Source: Actinomycetospora straminea (GTDB taxonomy: Bacteria; Actinomycetota; Actinomycetes; Mycobacteriales; Pseudonocardiaceae). Taken from it: a stretch of 36,076 bases of DNA. Each line of letters begins with the position of its first letter. Position 1 is the stretch's first letter. Of this stretch, positions 9,386 to 16,483 are shown one piece after another. A program made the position numbers and the translations under genes. The stretch is taken from positions 1 through 36,076 of the forward strand of contig NZ_JAQZAN010000035.1 of the NCBI RefSeq assembly GCF_028737255.1, read 5' to 3'. Under the pieces are notes generated by a model, which made no database searches, was not told the DNA's origin, and saw only the letters and a program-made list of their open reading frames with translations.

Positions 9386-11755
9386 CTACTGGCGCGCGAT
9401 GGCGATGCGCAGCCGCTCCTCGGGGTCGAGGACGTGGTCGTGGTCGTCGTCGCCGACGTCGAGCTGGACCCAGTGGATCCGCCCCGTGAAGCGGCTCGTC
9501 GCCGCCGTGTAGTCCGGGCTGACCGGCGTGCCCTCCTCCCGCCCGATGTCGGTGGTCTCGTCGGCGGAGAAGACCATCGGCTGGGTCATCTCGACGCGCC
9601 CGGTGCCGGCGGCGGCGCCGTCGACCCACAGCGACACGTCCCCGCCCTTCGCGAGGCCGCCGCCGTCGTAGGCGAACTCGGTGCGGACCTGGTGCACGCC
9701 CGGCTCGACCCGCACATCGCCGCGCGTGGTGAAGATCCGGATGCCGAGCACGTTGTAGCAGAACGTCGGCCGCCCCTCGTGCAGGTACACGGCCCACCCC
9801 CCGAACCGCCCGCCCTGCGCGATGAGGACGCCCTGCGCCCCGCCGTCGGGGACATCGACCTCCGCGGTCACCGAGAACGAGCGGTTCTTGATGCTGAGCA
9901 CGCTGTTCTCCGACAGCCGGCCCATCCCGGGGAAGAAGAGCTGCGAGGTGCCCCGGACCAGGGTCGGTCGCCCCGCCATCGAGGGCTCGATCCGCTCGGC
10001 GGTCCGGTCGTCGAGCGGGAGCACCCCGTACTTCGTGGCCTCGACGAGCCAGAGCCGCTGCAGGCGGGCGAGGACCTCGGGCTTGTCGGCCGCCAGGTCG
10101 CGGGCCTGGCTGTCGTCGCTGTGCCCGTCGTAGAGCTCCCAGACGTCCTCGTCGAACGGGGGCGGCTGGTGGCCCGTCATCAGCCACGGGGTGCGGTGCT
10201 TGGTGACCGCGCTCCAGCCGCGGTGGTAGATGCCGCGGTTGCCGAACATCTCGAAGTACTGCAGGTCGTGGCGTTCCGCCGCGTCCGGTTCGGTGAACGT
10301 GTCGAGCATGCTCGTGCCCTCCATCGGGGACTGCAGCACGCCGTTCACCGTCGTCGGCTCGGGGATGCCCGCGGCCTCGAGGATCGTCGGGGCGAGATCG
10401 ATGACGTGGGTGAACTGCGAGCGCAGGCCACCCGGACCGGTGGTGCCGCGGGGCCAGTGCACGATCGTGCCGTTGCGGGTGCCGCCCCAGTGGGAGGCGA
10501 CCTGCTTGGTCCACTGATAGGGCGTGTTCATCGCCCACGCCCAGCCCACCGCGTAGTGGTTGTAGGACTCGGGCGAGCCGAACTCGTCCATCTTGCTGTG
10601 CAGGAACTCGGTGGTCTCGAGGGCGGCCATCCCGTTGAAGTTGGCCATCTCGTTGAACGCGCCCTGCACGGTCCCCTCGGCCGACGCCCCGTTGTCGCCC
10701 ACGATGTAGTAGACGAGCGTGTCGTCGAGGATCCCCAGGTCCTCGAGGGTGTCGACGAGCCGGCCGACCTGGTGGTCGGTGTGCTCGAGGAAGCCCGCGT
10801 AGACCTCCATCTGGCGGGCCAGCACCGGCTTGAGCTCGTCGGGCATGTCCGCCCAGGCCGGGATCTCCTCGTGCCGCGCGGTGAGCCTGGCCTCCGGCGG
10901 GACCACCCCGAGGTCCTTCTGCCGGGCAAAGGTGCGCTCGCGCGCGGCGTCCCACCCGTCGTCGAACTCGCCGCGGTAACGGTCGGCCCACGCGCGCGGG
11001 ACGTGGTGCGGGGCGTGGGTGGCGCCGGGGGCGAAGTAGACGAAGAAGGGCCGGTCCGGGGCCAGGGCCTTCTGCTGGCGCATCCAGGCGGTGGCGCGGT
11101 CCGCGAGGTCCTCGGTGAGGTGGTAGCCCTCCTCGGGTGTCCGCGGCGGCTCCACCGGGGTCGTGCCGTCGTAGAGCGAGGGCTCCCACTGGTTGTTCTC
11201 GCCGCCGATGAAGCCGTAGAAGGTCTCGAACCCGCCGCCGCCCGTCGGCCACGCGTCGAATGGGCCCACCGGCGACGTCTGCCAGACCGGCACCTCGTGG
11301 CATTTGCCGAACTGGGCGGTGGAGTAGCCGTTGAGCTTGAGCGTCATCGCCAGCGGGGCCTTGGTGTTGGGCCGCACGGAGCTGTACCCCGGCGCCGATG
11401 TCGCCGTCTCGGTGATGCTGCCCATGCCCACGGAGTGGTGGTTGCGTCCGGTCAGCAGGGCCTGCCGGGTGGGCGCGCAGAGCGCGGTCGTGTGGAAGCG
11501 GCGGTAGCGCAGTCCGCGGGCGGCCAGCCGGTCGGCGGTGGGCGTCCGGCAGGGTCCGCCGAAGGTCGACGAGGCCCCGAAACCGACGTCGTCGAGCAGG
11601 ACGACGACGACGTTCGGCGCGCCGGGCGGAGGGAGCAGCGGTTCGATGGGAGCGAAGGCCGTGTCGGGGTCCTTGGCGTCGTAGGTGGTGAGCCCGGTCG
11701 CCGGGCGGTCCGGGATGGGAAGGATGCTCCGGGCGTGGCGATCGGGCGAGCTCAT
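9386..11755 (-). CDS. Type I (formylglycine-dependent) arylsulfatase
   Basis: This 789-aa sulfatase hydrolyses sulfate esters. The N-terminal metal-binding pair is in VVVLLDDVGFG (Asp55, Asp56). The activation motif CAPTR at residues 93-97 fits C-x-P-x-R, in which Cys93 is converted to formylglycine. GDNGAS further on supplies the Asp/Asn metal ligands. The C-terminal 200 residues are beta-rich, as in the long actinobacterial and mycobacterial arylsulfatases. No signal peptide is visible, so it is probably cytoplasmic. The ATG has GGGAGA eight bases upstream. No formylglycine-generating enzyme gene is nearby. Two copies of the CTCACC-N6-GGATGA dyad lie 90-150 bases upstream. The physiological substrate is unknown. 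Confidence 0.93.
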   Translation of the reverse strand: MSSPDRHARSILPIPDRPATGLTTYDAKDPDTAFAPIEPLLPPPGAPNVVVVLLDDVGFGASSTFGGPCRTPTADRLAARGLRYRRFHTTALCAPTRQALLTGRNHHSVGMGSITETATSAPGYSSVRPNTKAPLAMTLKLNGYSTAQFGKCHEVPVWQTSPVGPFDAWPTGGGGFETFYGFIGGENNQWEPSLYDGTTPVEPPRTPEEGYHLTEDLADRATAWMRQQKALAPDRPFFVYFAPGATHAPHHVPRAWADRYRGEFDDGWDAARERTFARQKDLGVVPPEARLTARHEEIPAWADMPDELKPVLARQMEVYAGFLEHTDHQVGRLVDTLEDLGILDDTLVYYIVGDNGASAEGTVQGAFNEMANFNGMAALETTEFLHSKMDEFGSPESYNHYAVGWAWAMNTPYQWTKQVASHWGGTRNGTIVHWPRGTTGPGGLRSQFTHVIDLAPTILEAAGIPEPTTVNGVLQSPMEGTSMLDTFTEPDAAERHDLQYFEMFGNRGIYHRGWSAVTKHRTPWLMTGHQPPPFDEDVWELYDGHSDDSQARDLAADKPEVLARLQRLWLVEATKYGVLPLDDRTAERIEPSMAGRPTLVRGTSQLFFPGMGRLSENSVLSIKNRSFSVTAEVDVPDGGAQGVLIAQGGRFGGWAVYLHEGRPTFCYNVLGIRIFTTRGDVRVEPGVHQVRTEFAYDGGGLAKGGDVSLWVDGAAAGTGRVEMTQPMVFSADETTDIGREEGTPVSPDYTAATSRFTGRIHWVQLDVGDDDHDHVLDPEERLRIAIARQ

Positions 11756-11844
11756 CGTCGGTGTCTCCCGGGGTCTGGAGGGTCCGGCGGGGAGCCGGTG
11801 GCCCCCGTCGGTCCTCGACCGTGCTGGGCGCCGCGGCGCCCCGG

Positions 11845-11862
11845 CTCACCTCGTGGGGATGA
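11845..11862 (+). promoter_or_regulatory. Candidate operator, copy A of the CTCACC-N6-GGATGA dyad
   Basis: The sequence is CTCACC-TCGTGG-GGATGA, an imperfect dyad of TCAYCC half-sites. It lies in the divergent region between the arylsulfatase (start 11755) and the small gene at 11960. Five related copies occur at 11886, 13882, 13912, 13951 and 18171. The bound protein is unknown. Confidence 0.5.
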
Positions 11863-11885
11863 ACGGGACGGGCCGGTCGCCGGGA

Positions 11886-11903
11886 CCATCCTCGGCGGGT
11901 GAG
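11886..11903 (-). promoter_or_regulatory. Candidate operator, second copy in the arylsulfatase upstream region
   Basis: On the minus strand this reads CTCACC-CGCCGA-GGATGG, one base from the consensus. It is oriented opposite to the copy at 11845 and lies 56 bases upstream of the small gene at 11960. Confidence 0.45.
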
Positions 11904-11959
11904 GGCGGGCCCCCGCCCCGTCCGCGAGGCTTCGGTCGCCGCGACGCGGGGAGGACCGC

Positions 11960-12166
11960 ATGACCGATCGACGCTACGAGTTCCGGGTCGACGGCCCGCT
12001 GACGGACCCCGCCCGCGAGGCCTTCTGCGACATGGACGTCGAGGAGGTCCGTCCCGGCGCGGTGCTGCGCGGGGTCGTCGTCGACGACGCCCACCTGCAC
12101 GGCATCCTCGAACAGCTGCGCCTGCTGGGGCTCACCGTCGTCGAGGCGCACCCGCTGGACCGGTAG
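11960..12166 (+). CDS. Small conserved actinobacterial protein, unknown function
   Basis: This is a 68-aa, acidic, soluble protein with no membrane segment. It starts MTDRRYEFRVDG, has a central LRGVVVDDAHLHGILEQL and ends in a strand-like LTVVEAHPL. The alternation suggests a compact beta-alpha-beta fold. The ATG has a strong GGGGAGGA site six to eight bases upstream. I recall similar short proteins in mycobacteria and Pseudonocardiaceae, all uncharacterised. The gene is divergent from the arylsulfatase, with two candidate operators between, and convergent with the DUF3040 gene (five-base gap). Confidence 0.8.
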   Translation: MTDRRYEFRVDGPLTDPAREAFCDMDVEEVRPGAVLRGVVVDDAHLHGILEQLRLLGLTVVEAHPLDR

Positions 12167-12171
12167 GACCC

Positions 12172-12444
12172 TCACGGGCGGCCGCGCCGCGGCAGCCACC
12201 ACCGGCGCCGGGCGAGGAGCAGGCCCGCCAGGGTGGCGACGAGGAGCGCCTGCCACCCGAGGCCGAGGAAGAGCAGGCCCACCACGAGCAGCGACGCGAC
12301 GCCCCAGACGACCCAGGCGACCACGGACACCACCCGGCGGCGGCGCGCGTGGCCGTCGCGCAGCAGGGCGGCGAGGTGGGGATCGGAGCGGGCCAGCTGC
12401 CGCTCGGTCTCGGCGAGCGACGCACGCTCGGCATCGTCGAGCAT
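12172..12444 (-). CDS. DUF3040-family small membrane protein
   Basis: This 90-aa protein begins MLDDAERASLAETERQL, the amphipathic N-terminal helix typical of DUF3040. Two closely spaced hydrophobic helices (VVSVVAWVVWGVASLLVVGL and LGWQALLVATLAGLLL) and a basic tail follow. The ATG at 12444 was preferred to the GTG at 12447 because AGGAGG then lies four bases away rather than one. The ATG overlaps the stop of the preceding gene as TGATG, so translation is coupled. It is the last gene of a three-gene minus-strand operon with the K+ channel. The family's role is unknown. Confidence 0.85.
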   Translation of the reverse strand: MLDDAERASLAETERQLARSDPHLAALLRDGHARRRRVVSVVAWVVWGVASLLVVGLLFLGLGWQALLVATLAGLLLARRRWWLPRRGRP

Positions 12445-12716
12445 CACGCCTCCTGGAGGGTCTCGCCGACCTCCCGGAGGAGCCGGTGGTCGTGGTCGCG
12501 GGCGAGGACGTGGCCGGCGCCGATGGCCAGCGCCACCGGCCAGGCCAGGATGTCCACGGCGACGAGGCCGCCGAGGACGACGACGAAGGCGAGCGTGCCG
12601 GTCGGCGGCCAGCCCACGGGGCCGAGGAGCGGCACGTCGACGTACCGGCCGGTGGCCGGCGGGTCGGGCGCGGGGGACGCCGGAGGCGTCACGGGGGTCG
12701 GGGGCAACGCGATCAC
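12444..12716 (-). CDS. Small membrane protein, unknown function
   Basis: This 90-aa protein has a Pro-rich N-terminus of about 30 residues, two predicted transmembrane stretches (LAFVVVLGGLVAVDILAWP, VALAIGAGHVLA) and a charged C-terminus (RDHDHRLLREVGETL). The GTG start directly abuts GAGGA, so TTG 12707 is a possible alternative start. It lies 18 bases after the K+ channel stop and its own stop overlaps the DUF3040 start. I do not recognise a named family. Confidence 0.72.
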   Translation of the reverse strand: MIALPPTPVTPPASPAPDPPATGRYVDVPLLGPVGWPPTGTLAFVVVLGGLVAVDILAWPVALAIGAGHVLARDHDHRLLREVGETLQEA

Positions 12717-12734
12717 TCCTCGCGGTCGGGAGGG

Positions 12735-13274
12735 TCAGGACGGCGGAGGCCGGGAGCCGTCACGACGGGACCGCCCGCGCCGGACCGCCTCGAGCATCGC
12801 GTTGACGAGGAGGCCGAGCACGAGCAGGTCGGCGACCATCTGCACGGTCACCAGGACCCGGGCGGTCGCGCTGACCGGGGTGATGTCGCCGAACCCGACG
12901 GTCGCGAACACCGTGACGGTGAAGTACAGGGCGTCGACCCGGGACATCGGCTCGGAGAACGTCCCCGGACGCGCCCCGTCGAGCACCACGTAGGCCGACG
13001 CGAAGAGCAGGACGAACAGCGGGATCGCGCTGGCGAACGCCTCGACGGCGCGCAGGGCGGGGTGCACCGCCGTCGTGACCGCCCGGAGCTGCCAGACGAT
13101 CATCCCGACGAGCGCGGTGAGCCCGACGAGGAACAGCACCAGCGTCCCGTCGTCCTCCCGCGCCCGCAGCGGCAGCGCGAAGTACACCGTCACGAGCAGC
13201 ACGATCGTGACCGTCGCCCGGGCGAGGACCAGCGCGGTCCGTCGCCACGACGGCGCGTCGGGCTCCACGGCCAC
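12735..13274 (-). CDS. Two-helix pore-domain potassium channel (Ion_trans_2)
   Basis: This is a 179-aa inner-membrane ion channel. The selectivity filter TVGFGD is at residues 125-130, preceded by pore helix SRVDALYFTVTVFA and followed by the inner helix LVTVQMVADLLVLGLLVNAML. Two more hydrophobic helices lie near residues 20-35 and 45-62, so the N-terminal half adds membrane segments to the minimal pore unit. There is no cytosolic RCK/TrkA_N domain. The start is GTG 13274; GTG 13268 (third codon) sits better behind GAGGGGG. It is first in an operon with two small membrane proteins and probably controls membrane potential or K+ leak. Confidence 0.9.
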   Translation of the reverse strand: MAVEPDAPSWRRTALVLARATVTIVLLVTVYFALPLRAREDDGTLVLFLVGLTALVGMIVWQLRAVTTAVHPALRAVEAFASAIPLFVLLFASAYVVLDGARPGTFSEPMSRVDALYFTVTVFATVGFGDITPVSATARVLVTVQMVADLLVLGLLVNAMLEAVRRGRSRRDGSRPPPS

Positions 13275-13296
13275 ACCCCCTCACGGGCCACGACGG

Positions 13297-13331
13297 GACG
13301 AGGCCCGCCCGTCGCCCGGGCGGGCCTCGTC
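13297..13331 (-). terminator. Strong hairpin terminator after DUF7144
   Basis: There is a perfect 15-bp inverted repeat (13297-13311 with 13317-13331) and a five-base loop. It lies 24 bases beyond the DUF7144 stop and before the K+ channel start. No U-tract is visible, as is usual in high-GC actinobacteria. Confidence 0.85.
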
Positions 13332-13354
13332 GACGGACCCCGTCGCGCGGTGAC

Positions 13355-13816
13355 TCAGTAGGCGGAGGCCTCGTCCCACGTGACCATCAGCGCGAAGATC
13401 ACGATGATGTCCAGCACGATGAGGACCAGCGACCAGATCGGGTAGGTGGGCATGTAGGCCAGCTGCACGATCGTGTTGAGCGCGAGCAGGACGATCGCCG
13501 TCCCGCGGGCCCAGCCCGGTGCGCTGCCGACGAGGGCCAGACCGGTGGCGAGCACCAGGACGCCGAGCAGGAGGTGCAGCCAGCCCCACGCGGTGAGGTC
13601 GAACGCCAGGACGCCCTCACCCGTCAGCGTCACGTAGGTCGGCGAGAACAGCGCGAAGAAGCCCTCGATGATCGCGAATCCGCCGATGATCGTCATCACG
13701 ACGCCGCCGAAGCGGACCCATCCCGTCCAGGCACCCGAGTCGCGCGGCGCCGTCGTCCCGCTCGCGCGGGGCGTCATCGTCGGTCCCGAGACCGGCGGGG
13801 TCTGCTGTTCGGTCAT
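13355..13816 (-). CDS. DUF7144-family four-helix membrane protein
   Basis: This 153-aa protein has a hydrophilic Thr/Pro-rich tail of about 28 residues. Four transmembrane helices follow, with the family pattern WxxFxGxxMxxxGxFxxxEGxxAL...P.Y in the first half, then DLTAWGWLHLLLGVLV, a third helix rich in Ala/Leu and a last one ending in FALMVTWDEA. The start ATG has GGAGG five bases upstream. The gene is monocistronic, followed by a strong terminator. Its upstream region holds three tandem CTCACC-N6-GGATGA dyads, the nearest 66 bases from the start. Function is unknown. Confidence 0.9.
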   Translation of the reverse strand: MTEQQTPPVSGPTMTPRASGTTAPRDSGAWTGWVRFGGVVMTIIGGFAIIEGFFALFSPTYVTLTGEGVLAFDLTAWGWLHLLLGVLVLATGLALVGSAPGWARGTAIVLLALNTIVQLAYMPTYPIWSLVLIVLDIIVIFALMVTWDEASAY

Positions 13817-13881
13817 GATCTCCTCCAGGACACGCCACGGATCGTCGTGACGGCACGGTGCTCCCGGTCGCGGCCGCGGAC

Positions 13882-13899
13882 CTCACCCCAGCCGGATGA
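13882..13899 (+). promoter_or_regulatory. Candidate operator, dyad copy B (tandem array 1/3)
   Basis: The sequence is CTCACC-CCAGCC-GGATGA, followed by G, giving CTCA...TGAG ends. It is the first of three copies at 30- and 39-base steps between the divergent DUF7144 and MFS genes. Confidence 0.55.
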
Positions 13900-13911
13900 G
13901 ACGGACCACGA

Positions 13912-13929
13912 CTCACCCGGACTGGATGA
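13912..13929 (+). promoter_or_regulatory. Candidate operator, dyad copy C (tandem array 2/3)
   Basis: The sequence is CTCACC-CGGACT-GGATGA, again followed by G. It is the middle copy of the array, 36 bases before the chosen MFS start. Confidence 0.55.
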
Positions 13930-13950
13930 GGCGCCGACCCCGGGCCGCGA

Positions 13951-13968
13951 CCCACCCTCGCCGGATGA
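13951..13968 (+). promoter_or_regulatory. Candidate operator, dyad copy D overlapping the MFS start codon
   Basis: The sequence is CCCACC-CTCGCC-GGATGA, one mismatch in the left half. The ATG inside the right half is the likely MFS start, so binding here would block initiation directly. Confidence 0.45.
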
Positions 13969-15470
13969 CCGACACGGAGGCGCCCACCGCGCGCGGGGCG
14001 GGCAGCGTGCTGGCGACGAGCTGCCTCTCGACGTTCGTCGTCAACGCCAACACCTCGGCGGTGAGCATCCTGCTGCCCTCGATCAGCGAGGACCTCGCGG
14101 CGCCGATCTCGCTGCTCCAGTGGGCGGTGACCGGCTACCTGCTCGTGGGCGCGGCCACCATCGTCACGACGGGCGCGATGGGCGACGTCTTCGGGCGCCG
14201 CCTGATGTTCGTCGCGGGGCTGGGGCTCTTCGTGGCCTCCTGCGTGCTCCTCGCCCTGGCGCCCTCGGGCGAGGTGGTCGTGCTCGGGCGCGTGATCCAG
14301 GGCGCGTCCGGCGCCGCGATCCTCGCGACGGGGCTGTCGCTGCTGTCGGTCGCCACGTCGGGGCCGGCGCGTCTGCGGGCGGTGACGCTGTGGGGCGCGG
14401 CGTCGGCGGCCGGGGCCGCGGCGGGCCCGGTGGTCGGCGGCGTGCTCGCGGAGGCGACGGGCTGGCAGGGCCTGTTCTGGATCGACGCCGCGATCGCCGC
14501 GGTGTGCATCCCGTGGGTGCTCGCCGCGGTCCCGGAGTCGCGCGACCCGGACCGTCCCCGCTCGATCGACCTCGCCGGCACCGTGCTCGTGGCCGCGATC
14601 CTCGCGCCGCTGGTCTTCGCGGTCACCGAGGGCGGGAACTGGGGCTGGGCCTCGCCCGCGACCCTCGGGTGCTTCGCCGTGTCCGTCGCGGCGACCGTCG
14701 GCTTCGTCCTCGTCGAGCGCCGGGTCCCCGCGCCGCTGGTGGACCTCGCGCTCCTGCGCAACATCATGCTCGTCGGCTCGACGGTCGCGATCCTCATCGG
14801 CGCCGGGGCGATCGCAGGGATCTCGTTCCTCATCAGCCTCTACTTCCAGGACCCGGCGGCCTTCGGCATGAGCAGCCTGGAGGCGGGCCTCGCGTGCCTG
14901 CCGGTCGCCGCGCTCGTCGTCGTGGCCGCGCCGGTGATCACGCCCCTGGCCAACCGCTTCGGCGGCCGCCCCGTCGTGGTGCTCGGCTTCGTCCTGCTCA
15001 CCGGCGGGTTCGTGGCCCTGGCGTTCGTCGACGCCTCGTGGACCTACCTGGCGTTCCTGCCGGGCCTGCTCGCGGTCGCCGTCGGGCTGAGCTTCTCCAA
15101 CGGCCCCGCGTCGTCCGCGGCGACGGCGTCCGTGCCCCCGGCCCAGGTGGGCGCGGCGTCGGGCATCTCGAACATGGCCCGCTACGTCGGCGGGGCCGTC
15201 GTCACCGCGATCGTGTCGGGGATCTACACCTCGACCGACGCCGCGAAGACCGCCGCCGGCGTCGCCCCGCCCGACGCCCTGGCCACCGCGTTCTCCCGCG
15301 CGGTGATCGCTCTCGCGATCGTCAGCGTCCTGGGCATCCCGCTCGCCCGCCGCGCGGGCCGGCGGCCGCGACCGAACGCCGCCGAGCTGGCGGCCGCCGC
15401 CGCGTCGACGATCCACACGATCCCGGTGCCGCCGGAGCGGGAGGCGCGTCCCGTGGGCGGCACGGTGTGA
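13965..15470 (+). CDS. MFS drug transporter, DHA2-like (14 helices)
   Basis: This is an approximately 501-aa inner-membrane antiporter-type carrier. It shows the DHA2 features: helix 1 with FVVNANTSAVSILLPSI, LQWAVTGYLL in helix 2, the loop signature GDVFGRRLMF, and motif C-like GAASAAGAAAGPVVGGVLAE in helix 5. The length fits 14 helices. In-frame ATGs at 13896 and 13926 would lengthen the protein, but their extra residues are Arg/Pro/His-rich and unlike the family. None of the three has a clear Shine-Dalgarno, and each lies inside a copy of the dyad motif. It is first in an operon with DUF389 and ClC, coupled through a GTGA overlap. Substrates are unknown. Confidence 0.88.
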   Translation: MTDTEAPTARGAGSVLATSCLSTFVVNANTSAVSILLPSISEDLAAPISLLQWAVTGYLLVGAATIVTTGAMGDVFGRRLMFVAGLGLFVASCVLLALAPSGEVVVLGRVIQGASGAAILATGLSLLSVATSGPARLRAVTLWGAASAAGAAAGPVVGGVLAEATGWQGLFWIDAAIAAVCIPWVLAAVPESRDPDRPRSIDLAGTVLVAAILAPLVFAVTEGGNWGWASPATLGCFAVSVAATVGFVLVERRVPAPLVDLALLRNIMLVGSTVAILIGAGAIAGISFLISLYFQDPAAFGMSSLEAGLACLPVAALVVVAAPVITPLANRFGGRPVVVLGFVLLTGGFVALAFVDASWTYLAFLPGLLAVAVGLSFSNGPASSAATASVPPAQVGAASGISNMARYVGGAVVTAIVSGIYTSTDAAKTAAGVAPPDALATAFSRAVIALAIVSVLGIPLARRAGRRPRPNAAELAAAAASTIHTIPVPPEREARPVGGTV

Positions 15471-16483
15471 CGGCCGTGCTCCGCGCGGCACCGTTCGTCC
15501 GGGTCACCGAGGCGGACCTGGACCGCATGACGGGGAAGCTCTACCTGGGCGACCGGGCCGCCCGCTCCGCGTTCTGGGTGCTGCTCACGCTCGCCGCGGT
15601 GATCGCCGCCGCCGGCGTCGTCGCCGACTCGACCGCCACCGTCATCGGCGCGATGATCGTCGCCCCGCTGATGACCCCGATCCTCGGCACCGCGCTGGCC
15701 GTGGTGCTGGCCGACCGGCGCCAGGTGCTCCGCAGCGCCATCGTGGTCGTCGCCGGCGCGGTCCTCGTCGTGGCCGTCGGCTACCTGTCGGGCCTGCTCA
15801 GCCCGGTACCGGAGATCGCCGCCACCAACTCGCAGGTCGCCTCGCGCATCGCGCCCGAGCTCGTCGACCTGGTCGCGGCGCTGGCCACGGGTGCGGTCGG
15901 CGCCTTCGCGCTCGTGCGGTCCGACGTCTCCGACACCCTGCCCGGGGTCGCCATCGCGATCTCGCTCGTCCCGCCGCTGGTCGTGGTGGGAGCGACGCTC
16001 GAGTCCGGGGCGCCCGATCAGGCGGCCGGGGCGCTGCTGCTGTTCGGTACGAACGTCACCGCCATCGTCGCCACCGGGACCGCGGTGCTCGGCGCCTCCC
16101 GCGTGCGGGCGGTCGCGATGGCCGCCGGACGGCCGGTGGGCCGGCTGCGGGCCCGCACCGTCGTCGTCGTGGGGGCGCTGCTGGTCGCCGTGGCCGTCCC
16201 GCTCGGTGTGGGCAGCTACCAGACCTTCCGCGGGCAGGAGGTGCTCACGGCCGCGCAGCCGGCGGTCCAGGGCTGGGCCCGGGCGCAGTCGTGGCAGGTC
16301 GTCGACGTGACCTGGAGCCAGGGCGTGCTCCAGGTCGTCGCGGCCGGACCGCCGCCGCCCGCCGACGTCGCCGCGCTGCGCCGCGCCCTCGACGAGGCCG
16401 GGCTCGCCGCCGTGCCCGCCCGCCTCTCGGAGGTCCTCGGCGGCACGCGGGAGCTGCCGGCGACGGTCCCGGGGTCGTCGTGA
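15467..16483 (+). CDS. DUF389-domain membrane protein
   Basis: This 338-aa protein starts at GTG 15467, overlapping the MFS stop as GTGA. After about 30 residues (LTGKLYLGDRAARS-like entry) come paired helices with the DUF389 signature ADSTATVIGAMIVAPLMTPI and a later VAIAISLVPPLVVVGA and LLLFGTNVTAIV. A C-terminal domain of about 90 residues outside the membrane follows (EVLTAAQ to the end). The family is widespread and uncharacterised; a transport role is often supposed. The GTGA overlap with the following ClC gene suggests that MFS, DUF389 and ClC proteins are made together. Confidence 0.9.
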   Translation: MTAVLRAAPFVRVTEADLDRMTGKLYLGDRAARSAFWVLLTLAAVIAAAGVVADSTATVIGAMIVAPLMTPILGTALAVVLADRRQVLRSAIVVVAGAVLVVAVGYLSGLLSPVPEIAATNSQVASRIAPELVDLVAALATGAVGAFALVRSDVSDTLPGVAIAISLVPPLVVVGATLESGAPDQAAGALLLFGTNVTAIVATGTAVLGASRVRAVAMAAGRPVGRLRARTVVVVGALLVAVAVPLGVGSYQTFRGQEVLTAAQPAVQGWARAQSWQVVDVTWSQGVLQVVAAGPPPPADVAALRRALDEAGLAAVPARLSEVLGGTRELPATVPGSS

